The notes under the pieces: generated by a model
What the model saw: only the letters and a program-made list of their open reading frames with translations
Database searches by the model: none
Told to the model about the DNA's origin: nothing
Shown: one piece after another, positions 1 to 5,414 of the stretch
Layout: each line of letters opens with the position of its first letter
Numbering within the stretch: the stretch's first letter is position 1
DNA from: a virus
Virus record (IMG/VR): IMGVR_UViG_3300009136_000027
Location: 1 to 29,297 of that record
DNA length: 29,297 bases
Direction: 5' to 3' (one strand)
Position numbers and translations under genes: made by a program

Positions 1-67
1 TCAAGCAGAAGACGGCATACGAGATTCCTCTACGTCTCGTGGGCTCGGAGATGTGTATAAGAGACAG
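1..67 (+). other. Illumina Nextera i7 adapter (contig-end artefact)
   Basis: Bases 2-25 are the Illumina P7 sequence. Bases 26-33 (TCCTCTAC) are an 8-nt i7 index, which I recognise as the Nextera N712 barcode. Bases 34-67 are the Nextera read-2 primer ending in the transposase mosaic end, AGATGTGTATAAGAGACAG. This is library DNA, not biology. The frame opening with a GTG at 53 translates to MYKRQ, a known adapter-derived false N-terminus. Genomic sequence starts at 68. Confidence 0.98.
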
Positions 68-238
68 AGTTTATACAGGTATATCATAGCCGATGACGAC
101 CAAAAACGCAAGAGGGCGAAGGCCAATTTTTATCGAGCGGCCAAAACATTTATTCCAGGATATATCGCCTACAAGGATTTTGATGCAATATGGTCGGGCA
201 AAGGTGACTTATCAGATTTGTTTTTTTATAAAAAATAA
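68..238 (+). CDS. C-terminal fragment of unknown protein (5' end lost)
   Basis: The frame is open from the adapter junction to a TAA at 236-238, leaving 56 residues of unknown total length. The apparent start at 53 lies in adapter sequence and must be ignored. The fragment is basic at first (KRKRAKANFYRAAKTF) and ends FFYKK. It has no recognised domain. It lies 17 bases upstream of the small membrane-protein cluster, so it could be the tail end of a structural or lysis gene, but nothing in the sequence decides this. Confidence 0.6.
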   Translation, partial: SLYRYIIADDDQKRKRAKANFYRAAKTFIPGYIAYKDFDAIWSGKGDLSDLFFYKK

Positions 239-255
239 AAAGAGGAAGAAATAGA

Positions 256-507
256 ATGGCAAAGAACGGTACTTGGATAAGAATACTCGTCACATTAGGT
301 CTTGCTCTTTTGATTTTTGCTGTGGGCTATGGTATGCTTAAAGGCAAGGTCAGCGCTAATACTGTCAGAATCGAGGAAGTCAAGAAAGAAGGTTGCATAC
401 CAGCCCGTGAGGCCAAGACCAATATAGCCGTAATGAAGAGGGACATTACGCATATCAAGGACACTGTTGACACGATATTGGAAGCTGTAACAAATGAAGA
501 CCCCTAA
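256..507 (+). CDS. Small membrane protein with coiled-coil tail (lysis-associated candidate)
   Basis: An 83-residue product. Residues 8-28 are one strongly hydrophobic segment (ILVTLGLALLIFAVGYGML). A polar, helical, charged C-terminus follows (about 35-80) with heptad-like spacing. The start follows an AAGAGGAAG ribosome site with good spacing. The next gene overlaps its 3' end by 14 bases. One N-terminal membrane anchor followed by a coiled coil is the layout of inner-membrane spanins and of some holin accessory proteins. The neighbours (a holin-like protein and a lipoprotein) support a lysis role, but no family signature is certain. Confidence 0.75.
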   Translation: MAKNGTWIRILVTLGLALLIFAVGYGMLKGKVSANTVRIEEVKKEGCIPAREAKTNIAVMKRDITHIKDTVDTILEAVTNEDP

Positions 508-700
508 ACAAATACTCGACGAAACGCTTGACTTGACTAATAAGTTGGCCAAGTTCAGCAAAGAGCTTGAAGACCAGATAGAGTCCGGGGCTGAAATGCT
601 TGCAGTAAGAAAATTGCAGGAAAGAATAAATGATGTTGAAATTGCCGTTGGCGTGAACAGGGGCATATTTGAACAAAGGCTAAATAACAAGGAGACCTGA
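494..700 (+). CDS. Small coiled-coil protein, unknown function
   Basis: A 68-residue, highly charged product predicted to be nearly all helix. Its N-terminus (MKTPKQILDETLDLTNKLAK) has leucines at heptad-like spacing. It has no membrane segment, cysteine pair or signal peptide. It overlaps the preceding membrane-protein gene by 14 bases and is followed one base later by the holin-like gene, so translation is probably coupled. A soluble partner of the neighbouring membrane proteins is plausible but not shown. Confidence 0.7.
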   Translation: MKTPKQILDETLDLTNKLAKFSKELEDQIESGAEMLAVRKLQERINDVEIAVGVNRGIFEQRLNNKET

Positions 701-701
701 A

Positions 702-914
702 ATGGACATTGGAAAATTGCTGGAATTAAGAGCTTATGCTAAAGAGATAACGGCGATTATCGCTTACATCATTGCGATTGCTTCGGTAATTGTCAAGCTA
801 ACGCCCACATTAAAGGACGACACTTTCCTGCTGAAAGTAGTCAAATTTGTGAGCAAGCACATTGCTCTGAACAGAAAGACCAAAGATGACATAATTAGAA
901 AGGTCAAGAAATGA
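702..914 (+). CDS. Putative holin
   Basis: A 70-residue product. Residues 14-33 (KEITAIIAYIIAIASVIVKL) form one hydrophobic helix. A TPTLKDD turn and a second amphipathic, basic helix (LLKVVKFVSKHIALN) follow, and the C-terminus is very basic (NRKTKDDIIRKVKK). A short hydrophobic helix, a TPT-x-KDD turn and a cationic tail are familiar from small phage holin-like proteins. Holins form pores in the inner membrane to time lysis. The downstream lipoprotein overlaps by ATGA. No endolysin is visible next to it; it may lie beyond the contig end. Confidence 0.65.
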   Translation: MDIGKLLELRAYAKEITAIIAYIIAIASVIVKLTPTLKDDTFLLKVVKFVSKHIALNRKTKDDIIRKVKK

Positions 915-1228
915 GAATGTTAATTGTTACAATGATGTTGGCGGCGTTGGTGACATTGGCTGGCTGCGCTACAAGCAAGATGAGCAGCAAAAAAACCCAA
1001 GTCGATGGTACGGTGATTGAATATAAGGTAACTGTCAATTCGTTTGGCCAGGATTTTAAGGGCAGCGACTTGTCCGCTTCGCTCGACCCCGAAGGCGAAA
1101 CTACGGTGAAGGCCGGAGCGGTGGACAGCAACATCAATGTGGCGGCTGCTGACGCCGTAAAAGAACTTTGCGCCTTGATAAAGACAATGTTACCTTACAT
1201 TGCCGCTGTGCCAGAGCCGACACCATAA
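911..1228 (+). CDS. Lipoprotein (outer-membrane spanin candidate)
   Basis: A 105-residue product with a classical lipoprotein signal: MRMLIVT, a hydrophobic core, then the lipobox LAGC with the lipidated Cys at about residue 19. The mature part is Ser/Thr- and Asp-rich and ends in Pro-rich PEPTP. The start overlaps the holin-like stop as ATGA; a second ATG at 917 is also possible. A lipoprotein just after a holin-like gene suggests an o-spanin. It is longer than many o-spanins and not notably proline-rich until its end, so a surface or exclusion lipoprotein is an alternative. It is the last gene before the terminator at 1258. Confidence 0.75.
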   Translation: MRMLIVTMMLAALVTLAGCATSKMSSKKTQVDGTVIEYKVTVNSFGQDFKGSDLSASLDPEGETTVKAGAVDSNINVAAADAVKELCALIKTMLPYIAAVPEPTP

Positions 1229-1257
1229 TAAAATCTCGAAGCATCATTTATTCTCAA

Positions 1258-1294
1258 ACGCCCGACCTTCACAACTTTTCAATCGGGCGTTTTT
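1258..1294 (+). terminator. Intrinsic terminator after the lysis-like cassette
   Basis: An 8-bp perfect stem (ACGCCCGA at 1258-1265, TCGGGCGT at 1283-1290) with a 17-nt loop is followed by four more T residues. It lies 30 bases after the lipoprotein stop and before the next promoter, so it separates the upstream unit from the region starting at 1379. Confidence 0.85.
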
Positions 1295-1378
1295 CGCAAA
1301 TAACCAAGTGTCTAAGCCGCATTTTCACCCCAGAAACGGCGATTTTGGAGAAATACGCGCCAATTTAGGGATAATTTC

Positions 1379-1406
1379 TTGACTTCCCAAAGAAGTGTGG
1401 TATAAT
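1379..1406 (+). promoter_or_regulatory. Sigma70-type promoter for RNA element 1 and the rightward accessory block
   Basis: -35 TTGACT at 1379-1384, a 16-bp spacer, and a perfect -10 TATAAT at 1401-1406. Transcription should start near 1413, nine bases before helix A of RNA element 1. No other strong promoter is seen before the genes from 1552, so their transcripts probably pass through that element. Confidence 0.85.
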
Positions 1407-1412
1407 CCTTAC

Positions 1413-1534
1413 GCTATGATACAGTACCGTGAATATTCAAATGATGATACAGCTTTGGGGAAATTTTTGCTTATTGCCCGGCAGGGTCATATCTTTACGT
1501 TCACGGTACTGATTTTAACCCTGTCGGGTTTTTT
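1413..1534 (+). ncRNA. Interlocked-helix leader RNA, element 1
   Basis: Helix A is a 12-bp perfect pairing (1422-1433 with 1500-1511). Helix B is 11 bp with one G-U (1477-1487 with 1518-1528) and is followed by six T residues, so B:B' is an intrinsic terminator. The order is A-B-A'-B': B lies in the loop of A, giving a pseudoknot if both form. A Shine-Dalgarno GAGGTG and the ATG at 1552 follow directly. Just after helix A is a 14-nt stretch (1433-1446) that recurs with one change in element 3 (7817-7830). The function is inferred: a promoter-proximal attenuator or a short regulatory RNA. Confidence 0.7.
1477..1534 (+). terminator. Terminator helix B:B' of RNA element 1
   Basis: CCCGGCAGGGT (1477-1487) pairs with ACCCTGTCGGG (1518-1528), with one G-U pair, directly before TTTTTT. 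The 30-nt loop contains the A' strand of the competing or interlocking helix A. Confidence 0.8.
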
Positions 1535-1551
1535 ATTTATGAGGTGAAAAA

Positions 1552-1770
1552 ATGACGGGATTCTTTAATAAAATATTAGACCCTTATGGTTTTGAAAGAA
1601 TGGCCGCACTAAGAAAAAAGCATGGATTAGAGCCGATAGATTGGCCGAGAATATTAGTAAACCAATTTCGTGCAGAATCATTATTAAGAGAATTAACCAG
1701 TTACGAGAAGTTCCTATACAATGCTGCTTTAGTTGGTCTTCACAAAGCGCAGCCGGACAATGAGCAGTAA
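1552..1770 (+). CDS. Hypothetical protein, first gene after RNA element 1
   Basis: A 72-residue product with no recognised domain. The start (ATGACGGGATTC) follows GAGGTGAAAAA, a strong ribosome site, 18 bases after the T-run of RNA element 1. It therefore needs read-through of that terminator if the promoter at 1379 is its source. The N-terminus (MTGFFNKILDPYGFERMA) resembles the start of the 32-residue product at 2627 (MTGFPDFKLWKLIKAI), which has a similar ribosome site. The 3' end overlaps the next gene. Confidence 0.7.
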   Translation: MTGFFNKILDPYGFERMAALRKKHGLEPIDWPRILVNQFRAESLLRELTSYEKFLYNAALVGLHKAQPDNEQ

Positions 1771-1960
1771 GATGATAAAGTTAAAATTCAAAAAACGGAT
1801 GATGTGGCTTTACTTGTTTCCTTCTTGCCGCCGATGGTTGCGAGAATGTGAAAAGGCTATGAATCGACCTTCTATTCAAAAAGAGATAGAAGATACATTG
1901 AATAAGCAAAATCAAGAATTAGTAAGAGGTTTTGTTATAATCAATCCAGACAATGAGTAG
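1760..1960 (+). CDS. Small basic hypothetical protein
   Basis: A 66-residue product starting at the ATG inside the last codons of the previous gene (AATGAGCAGTAA). The frame stays open upstream to 1733, but this overlapping start fits the coupling seen elsewhere here. The N-terminal half is very basic (KMIKLKFKKRMMWLYLFP) with a short aromatic-hydrophobic patch. The C-terminal half is charged and helical. No domain is recognised; nucleic-acid binding is possible from charge alone. Confidence 0.6.
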   Translation: MSSKMIKLKFKKRMMWLYLFPSCRRWLRECEKAMNRPSIQKEIEDTLNKQNQELVRGFVIINPDNE

Positions 1961-1968
1961 GTGAGAAT

Positions 1969-2448
1969 ATGCCATACGGAAACGAACAACGGGCTTGGAC
2001 TTATGATGAATATGTTGAAAAGTACGAAGCCCTTAAACAGAGCAACGACAAGCTCGAAGAACAAGTAATGGAGCGATTAAGGCCTTGTTTGCATTGCCAA
2101 CATACGGGCTGGATTCATACGGACGATGATATACCTAACCAGATGTGCCCTTATTGTTTTGTTGGCAAAGCCGTTATTAAATGTTATGACAAAACAACGA
2201 AAGTACAGCTTGGCGATTATAACAAGCTAAAAGAGAAAGCAGAAAGCCACGATGACTTGCTTGCGGCGTGCGAAAAGTTTCCTACTGCTAATATGTTTTC
2301 TCTTTTTGCAGATTTCGCAGAAGAATGTTTCACTAAGCCATCTATGGCAGTTTATAGAAATAAATTTAACGGCTTAGCCACATTTTTGCGTTCTTGTGAA
2401 AGTAGAGCAAAACAAGCCGAAGCCGTCCTCCCAAAGGCGAAAAAGTAA
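1969..2448 (+). CDS. Zinc-finger-like phage protein, unknown function
   Basis: A 159-residue product. The N-terminus is helical (to about 38). Residues 39-65 hold a CxxC...CxxC pair (CLHCQHTGW, then CPYC) typical of a treble-clef or rubredoxin-like zinc knuckle. A charged helical C-terminus follows, with the string ESHDDLLAACEKF that is often seen in small phage helper proteins. The start follows GTAGGTGAGAAT, a good ribosome site. It is one of about a dozen CxxC proteins in this window. No enzymatic motif is visible. Confidence 0.75.
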   Translation: MPYGNEQRAWTYDEYVEKYEALKQSNDKLEEQVMERLRPCLHCQHTGWIHTDDDIPNQMCPYCFVGKAVIKCYDKTTKVQLGDYNKLKEKAESHDDLLAACEKFPTANMFSLFADFAEECFTKPSMAVYRNKFNGLATFLRSCESRAKQAEAVLPKAKK

Positions 2449-2476
2449 GGGAATAATAGGACTTTGACAATTTAAT

Positions 2477-2610
2477 ATGAGAGGCGGCGGCGGGGGCGGT
2501 AGAGCAGCTTGGTAGCTCGCCAGCCCAGAAAGCTGGAGGTCGCAGGTTCAAATCCCGCCCGCTCTCGCCAATGGCAGGCTCTTGAGAAATCAATCCTGCC
2601 CGCCTCTCAT
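2477..2610 (+). repeat. 11-bp inverted repeat enclosing the tRNA-like gene
   Basis: ATGAGAGGCGG at 2477-2487 is the exact reverse complement of CCGCCTCTCAT at 2600-2610. The tRNA-like sequence (2492-2570) lies wholly inside. A transcript would fold with the tRNA on top of this stem. There is no T-run after the right arm, so it is not an intrinsic terminator. It may be a processing stem. Confidence 0.7.
2492..2570 (+). tRNA. Degenerate tRNA, initiator-like body, nominal anticodon AGA
   Basis: The cloverleaf can be built by hand. Acceptor: GGGGCGG (2493-2499) with CCGCTCT (2559-2565), including two G-U pairs. D arm: GAGC/GCTC. Anticodon stem: CCAGC/GCTGG with loop CCAGAAA. Variable loop: AGGTC. 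T loop: TTCAAAT. The D arm resembles bacterial initiator tRNA. Oddities: position 33 is C instead of the near-invariant U; the T stem has an A-C mismatch (2544/2556); and the encoded CCA (2568-2570) fits only if an eighth acceptor pair, 2492:2566, forms. AGA would read serine UCU, but the serine long variable arm is absent. It may be a decayed or repurposed tRNA. Confidence 0.55.
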
Positions 2611-2626
2611 CCTTTAAGGTGAAACA

Positions 2627-2725
2627 ATGACTGGATTTCCTGATTTTAAGCTGTGGAAATTGATAAAAGCCATCCCTGTCCTGATATGGGATTTTCTGAA
2701 GGATTTATGGCGCGGGAATCTTTAG
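2627..2725 (+). CDS. Small hydrophobic peptide (32 aa)
   Basis: A 32-residue frame starting MTGFPDFKLWKLIKAIPVL with a well-placed ribosome site, TTAAGGTGAAACAATG. That leader recurs almost unchanged before the gene at 2915. The product is an aromatic-rich, probably membrane-associated helix. It ends inside the start region of the next gene. It is too short for a domain call; the conserved leader is the main reason to include it. Confidence 0.45.
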   Translation: MTGFPDFKLWKLIKAIPVLIWDFLKDLWRGNL

Positions 2726-2733
2726 GTGCAAAA

Positions 2734-2904
2734 ATGAGTGAAGAATTTGACCCGAAAATATTAGTAGAGCACATAGACTCTTTTGGCCACAATCTCAGTG
2801 AGTGGGAAAAGGACTTTATAGCAAATATGCTTGATAACCCGCCCCAAGAATATTCTGAAAAACAAATCAAGGTTATCAATAGGATTTATGATGAGAAATG
2901 TTAA
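2734..2904 (+). CDS. Small phage protein with LSxWExxFI...KQ...IY motif
   Basis: A 56-residue product starting at the ATG preceded by TTTAGGTGCAAAA. The frame is open upstream to 2653 with a GTG start, but that region overlaps the preceding small gene and lacks a ribosome site. The residues HNLSEWEKDFIANML and EKQIKVINRIYDEKC form a pattern common in short phage proteins and in C-termini of phage recombination or replication factors. The biochemical role of this motif is unknown to me. Confidence 0.65.
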   Translation: MSEEFDPKILVEHIDSFGHNLSEWEKDFIANMLDNPPQEYSEKQIKVINRIYDEKC

Positions 2905-2914
2905 AGGTGAAACA

Positions 2915-3001
2915 ATGACCAGAGAGACAAGAATAAAATGGTTTATGTGGCTCGGTGGAATATTGATGGCGGCTGTCTATATATTGGCAAAGACAATTTA
3001 A
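2915..3001 (+). CDS. Small single-span membrane protein (28 aa)
   Basis: A 28-residue frame whose ribosome site, TTAAAGGTGAAACAATG, is near-identical to that at 2627. The product has a basic N-terminus (MTRETRIK), then one hydrophobic helix (WFMWLGGILMAAVYILA) ending KTI. The topology is that of a tiny phage membrane peptide. It is too short for family assignment. Confidence 0.5.
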   Translation: MTRETRIKWFMWLGGILMAAVYILAKTI

Positions 3002-3110
3002 GCAAGGATGCGCTGGCCCCATGTTATAACTTGCTCTCAATAGGATTTCGTGGGTGGGGCGCACGGATGCGCCATTGCAATAATACATAATTTAAGAAAG
3101 GAATGAAACG

Positions 3111-3443
3111 ATGAAGCGTTGCTCTGTATGTAAAGAAGTTAAGGAATTGTCAGAGTTTAACAAAGACAAGTATGGTACTGGTGGGATTCGAGCCCAATGC
3201 AAATTATGTCAATATACGATTCAAGCTCACTATTACAAGAATGAGAAATGCAAAACCCAAGCAAAAGAAAGAGCTCGGAGCGCATTCAAGAAAGGTTTAA
3301 TTCTAAAACCATTATTCTGTGAATTGTGTGGCAAGCCAGGAAATCTCGAAAAGCATCATCCTGATTATGTCAAGCCCTTAACAGTAATGTGGATTCATCG
3401 GGCTTGCCATTCGCGGCTACATCGTTCTCTGAAAACAGCATAG
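3111..3443 (+). CDS. HNH-type nuclease-like zinc protein
   Basis: A 110-residue product. Residues 4-7 (CSVC) and 30-33 (CKLC) form a first zinc knuckle of the kind seen in endonuclease VII-like phage proteins. Residues around 69-103 (CELCGKPGNLEKHHPDY, then WIHRACHSRLH) form a second CxxC site with the HH...H arrangement of a beta-beta-alpha-metal (HNH) fold. Family members cut DNA, often as homing or recombination nucleases. A central basic helix could contact DNA. The start follows AAGAAAGGAATGAAACG. It lies among unrelated small genes, which fits a freestanding nuclease. Confidence 0.75.
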   Translation: MKRCSVCKEVKELSEFNKDKYGTGGIRAQCKLCQYTIQAHYYKNEKCKTQAKERARSAFKKGLILKPLFCELCGKPGNLEKHHPDYVKPLTVMWIHRACHSRLHRSLKTA

Positions 3444-3493
3444 CCGGACACCGAAGCGCCCGGGCTTTTATGGAATCATAAAGGATAAGAATT

Positions 3494-3706
3494 ATGGCTA
3501 AAACTTGTAGACATAGAAAAGGAGTGATTTTGGCTTCTGCGAATTATGTTGAATTTACTCCTGACCAAGAACCGTTCACGGCGGGCGTTATTGAACCCTG
3601 CGGGATTGATTCAATAAGAGTAGAAACATTAAATATCCATTACTGCCCAAAATGTAAGGTAATTCAAGATGTTGAGGTAGATGGCGAAGTTTTTGAGGAT
3701 AAATGA
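3494..3706 (+). CDS. Small cysteine-containing protein
   Basis: A 70-residue product. Cys5, Cys36 and a C-terminal CPKC pair (about 52-55) could bind one zinc ion. The rest is short beta-type sequence with an acidic C-terminus (VEVDGEVFEDK). The ribosome site is AAGGATAAG. The stop overlaps the next start (ATGA). No known family is recognised. Confidence 0.6.
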   Translation: MAKTCRHRKGVILASANYVEFTPDQEPFTAGVIEPCGIDSIRVETLNIHYCPKCKVIQDVEVDGEVFEDK

Positions 3707-4014
3707 TTATGAAAGAGTATATTGTCTTCATCTTTATTATAGTTATGCTTGTTTGTTGTGGCCTTTGGGTAGGGGATAAACCCGTAGTCCACGCCAGCAC
3801 TCCCCGCGAAATCCTGCACTTTGCACCTGTCTGCAAAGGCAGCGACCCCAACGATATTCGCATAGCCCAGGCGGAGCTTTGCCGGCACGAGATAGGTGTA
3901 AAGATTGACGGGGAGTTTGGCAAGCAGACGGCATTCGGTGTGTGTGAGTTGTTGGTGAAAATTCAGAACGGGTACAAGATACGAAGCATTTATGATAAGA
4001 GGATGAGTAAATGA
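3703..4014 (+). CDS. Exported protein with peptidoglycan-binding-like domain
   Basis: A 103-residue product. Residues 1-23 (IVFIFIIVMLVCCGLW core) form a signal peptide or membrane anchor. Residues 49-84 contain IRIAQAELC and VKIDGEFGKQT, which match the core of PG_binding_1 domains: a helix, then GxxxDGxFGxxT, then a helix. Such domains anchor cell-wall hydrolases to peptidoglycan. No catalytic domain is fused, so it may be a cell-wall or surface factor rather than an endolysin. It overlaps the genes on both sides by four bases. A start at 3709 is possible. Confidence 0.65.
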   Translation: MIMKEYIVFIFIIVMLVCCGLWVGDKPVVHASTPREILHFAPVCKGSDPNDIRIAQAELCRHEIGVKIDGEFGKQTAFGVCELLVKIQNGYKIRSIYDKRMSK

Positions 4015-4184
4015 TTAAAGTAATTGGCGTATTTGTAATTATGGTTTTAATTAGTATCGCCATTATCGGGCTTTTGCTTGTTATCGGATACGCCATCGGT
4101 CGGGGGATAGCTGTTGGTATCAGAGATGAATGCAAATCAGAAAATATTGTAATGACGATTAAAAGGGAAGGAATGAGCAAATGA
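4011..4184 (+). CDS. Small membrane protein (57 aa)
   Basis: A 57-residue frame starting in the stop of the previous gene (AAATGATT) and ending in ATGA with the next. Residues 2-30 are a long, strongly hydrophobic, Ile/Val-rich helix (VFVIMVLISIAIIGLLLVIG). A short polar, partly basic C-terminus follows. The four-base overlaps on both sides support a real gene. The role is unknown; it may partner the exported protein upstream. Confidence 0.65.
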   Translation: MIKVIGVFVIMVLISIAIIGLLLVIGYAIGRGIAVGIRDECKSENIVMTIKREGMSK

Positions 4185-4600
4185 GAGCATATAGAGGCAA
4201 AACTTTCGGTTCAAAAAAGTGGTATTATGGCAGTCATGTTAGAATTGGCAATCGCCATTTTATTGTCAATCCTGACGCGGGCTTTGCAAAATGCGAATGT
4301 GGTGAAGAATTTTTTGCAGGATATGTCGAAGTCATTCCTGAAACTGTAGGGCAGAGTATCGGCCTCTGCGACAAGAACGGCAAAGAGATATATGAGGGAG
4401 ATATAATTAGGACTCATTTTGATAAAACAATTCTAAATGATGCTTACGATGAAATCGGCCAAGTATTATTGCTCGGTAATCTTTTCAATGGCTTTGGCAT
4501 CGAAGATGTAAAGCGATGTATTCATTACGAAATATATAGTCATTCTGAAGTCATCGGCGACATCCACTTAAAACCAGAGCTAATAGGAAAGAGCAAATGA
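4181..4600 (+). CDS. YopX family protein
   Basis: A 139-residue product with the YopX hallmarks. VIPETVGQSIGLCDKNGKEIYEGDIIR at about 51-77 is the conserved turn and strand of the family. A beta-rich middle follows, and the C-terminus ends SEVIGDIHLKPELI, as in other YopX proteins. The family is widespread in phages and named after a Bacillus phage SPbeta gene. Its molecular role is unknown. The N-terminus adds a CEC pair (about 38-40). It overlaps the second, diverged YopX-like gene by four bases, which suggests tandem duplication. Confidence 0.85.
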   Translation: MRAYRGKTFGSKKWYYGSHVRIGNRHFIVNPDAGFAKCECGEEFFAGYVEVIPETVGQSIGLCDKNGKEIYEGDIIRTHFDKTILNDAYDEIGQVLLLGNLFNGFGIEDVKRCIHYEIYSHSEVIGDIHLKPELIGKSK

Positions 4601-5208
4601 GCTACTTATTCAAACTAACAAAAGACGGGAAAACGGTGGGGTATTTAAGAATAAAGGAAGGCAAAGTTTGGTGGCAATATACCGAATATGACAAACTTGT
4701 AAATGCTTGTTGGTATGAAGTAAGAACAGGTAAACCTATTGATTTTGATACCGCGCATCCCTTCGTCTGCAAGGACAAGAACGACAAGGATGTGTTTGGA
4801 GGAGATAAAGTAGAATCAATGGGAGGGAATCGTTGCCTTGTGGCGTGGCACGAAGTTCATCAACAATGGTGCTTGTGGCATATTGAAGGCGATTATTATT
4901 TTGGGGCTTTAACAAGCAATGAAGACGTTGAGCTAATAGAGGAGAGCAAAGCCGGCCAAATGTCTAAAACACAGCCCCAGCAAGCCACAGGAAGGCCACA
5001 GCCTACGCCTACTGCGTCAAAGCCCGCCGAAGCGCCGCAATCCCCGCCAGAGGCCACAGAGAAAATTACCCCCGATATTGAGCCAGAAACGGGGGTAGAA
5101 AAACGACAGGTCGCCGACAAGGTGCTTGAACAAGCCGCTCGCAAAGCGGCAAGAACAGGCAACGTCAAGGATTTGCGCGAATATCTGGAGATGAGGAGAA
5201 ACAGATGA
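4597..5208 (+). CDS. Diverged YopX-like protein with Pro-rich linker and helical tail
   Basis: A 203-residue product. Residues 57-66 (CKDKNDKDVF) and the following GGDKVE echo the KNGKEIYEGDII turn of YopX. The beta-rich stretch around 80-115 also fits (WHEVHQQWCLWHIEGDYYFG). Residues about 119-165 are a low-complexity Pro/Gln/Thr/Ala linker. Residues about 170-203 form a basic helix (VLEQAARKAARTGNVKD). The fusion of a YopX-like core to a flexible linker and helix is unusual and suggests tethering to a partner. It overlaps both neighbours by four bases. Confidence 0.7.
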   Translation: MSYLFKLTKDGKTVGYLRIKEGKVWWQYTEYDKLVNACWYEVRTGKPIDFDTAHPFVCKDKNDKDVFGGDKVESMGGNRCLVAWHEVHQQWCLWHIEGDYYFGALTSNEDVELIEESKAGQMSKTQPQQATGRPQPTPTASKPAEAPQSPPEATEKITPDIEPETGVEKRQVADKVLEQAARKAARTGNVKDLREYLEMRRNR

Positions 5209-5414
5209 GCCAAAGAATAGATGAAAACAGAATAGATGAAAACCTGAGTGGCCACAATGACGCGGCCAGAGATTATGTAAGGCTCAAATCAAAGCAAACG
5301 GGTGAATACATCGACCAATTTTGTACTGTTCCCGACAACAGAACTACGGAAGAGGTATTAGACCAATTGTCAAGGTTTTGCACGCCCGAAGAGAATGAAG
5401 AGGAAAATGAGTAA
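5205..5414 (+). CDS. Small acidic hypothetical protein
   Basis: A 69-residue product, helical and acidic at its end (EENEEENE). Residues 4-13 are a perfect doublet, RIDEN-RIDEN, encoded by an exact 15-bp tandem duplication (5214-5228, 5229-5243). The middle contains RDYVRLKSKQTGEYIDQF. No family is recognised. The stop and the next start overlap as TAATG. Confidence 0.6.
   Translation: MSQRIDENRIDENLSGHNDAARDYVRLKSKQTGEYIDQFCTVPDNRTTEEVLDQLSRFCTPEENEEENE

Noticed and set aside
295-690. A 131-residue minus-strand frame over the lysis-like genes
   Set aside because: It is antisense to three well-spaced plus-strand genes with ribosome sites and overlapping starts.
2464-2487. TTGACA at 2464 as a promoter for the tRNA-like gene
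   Set aside because: There is no -10 box at the right distance; the expected place is GC-rich.
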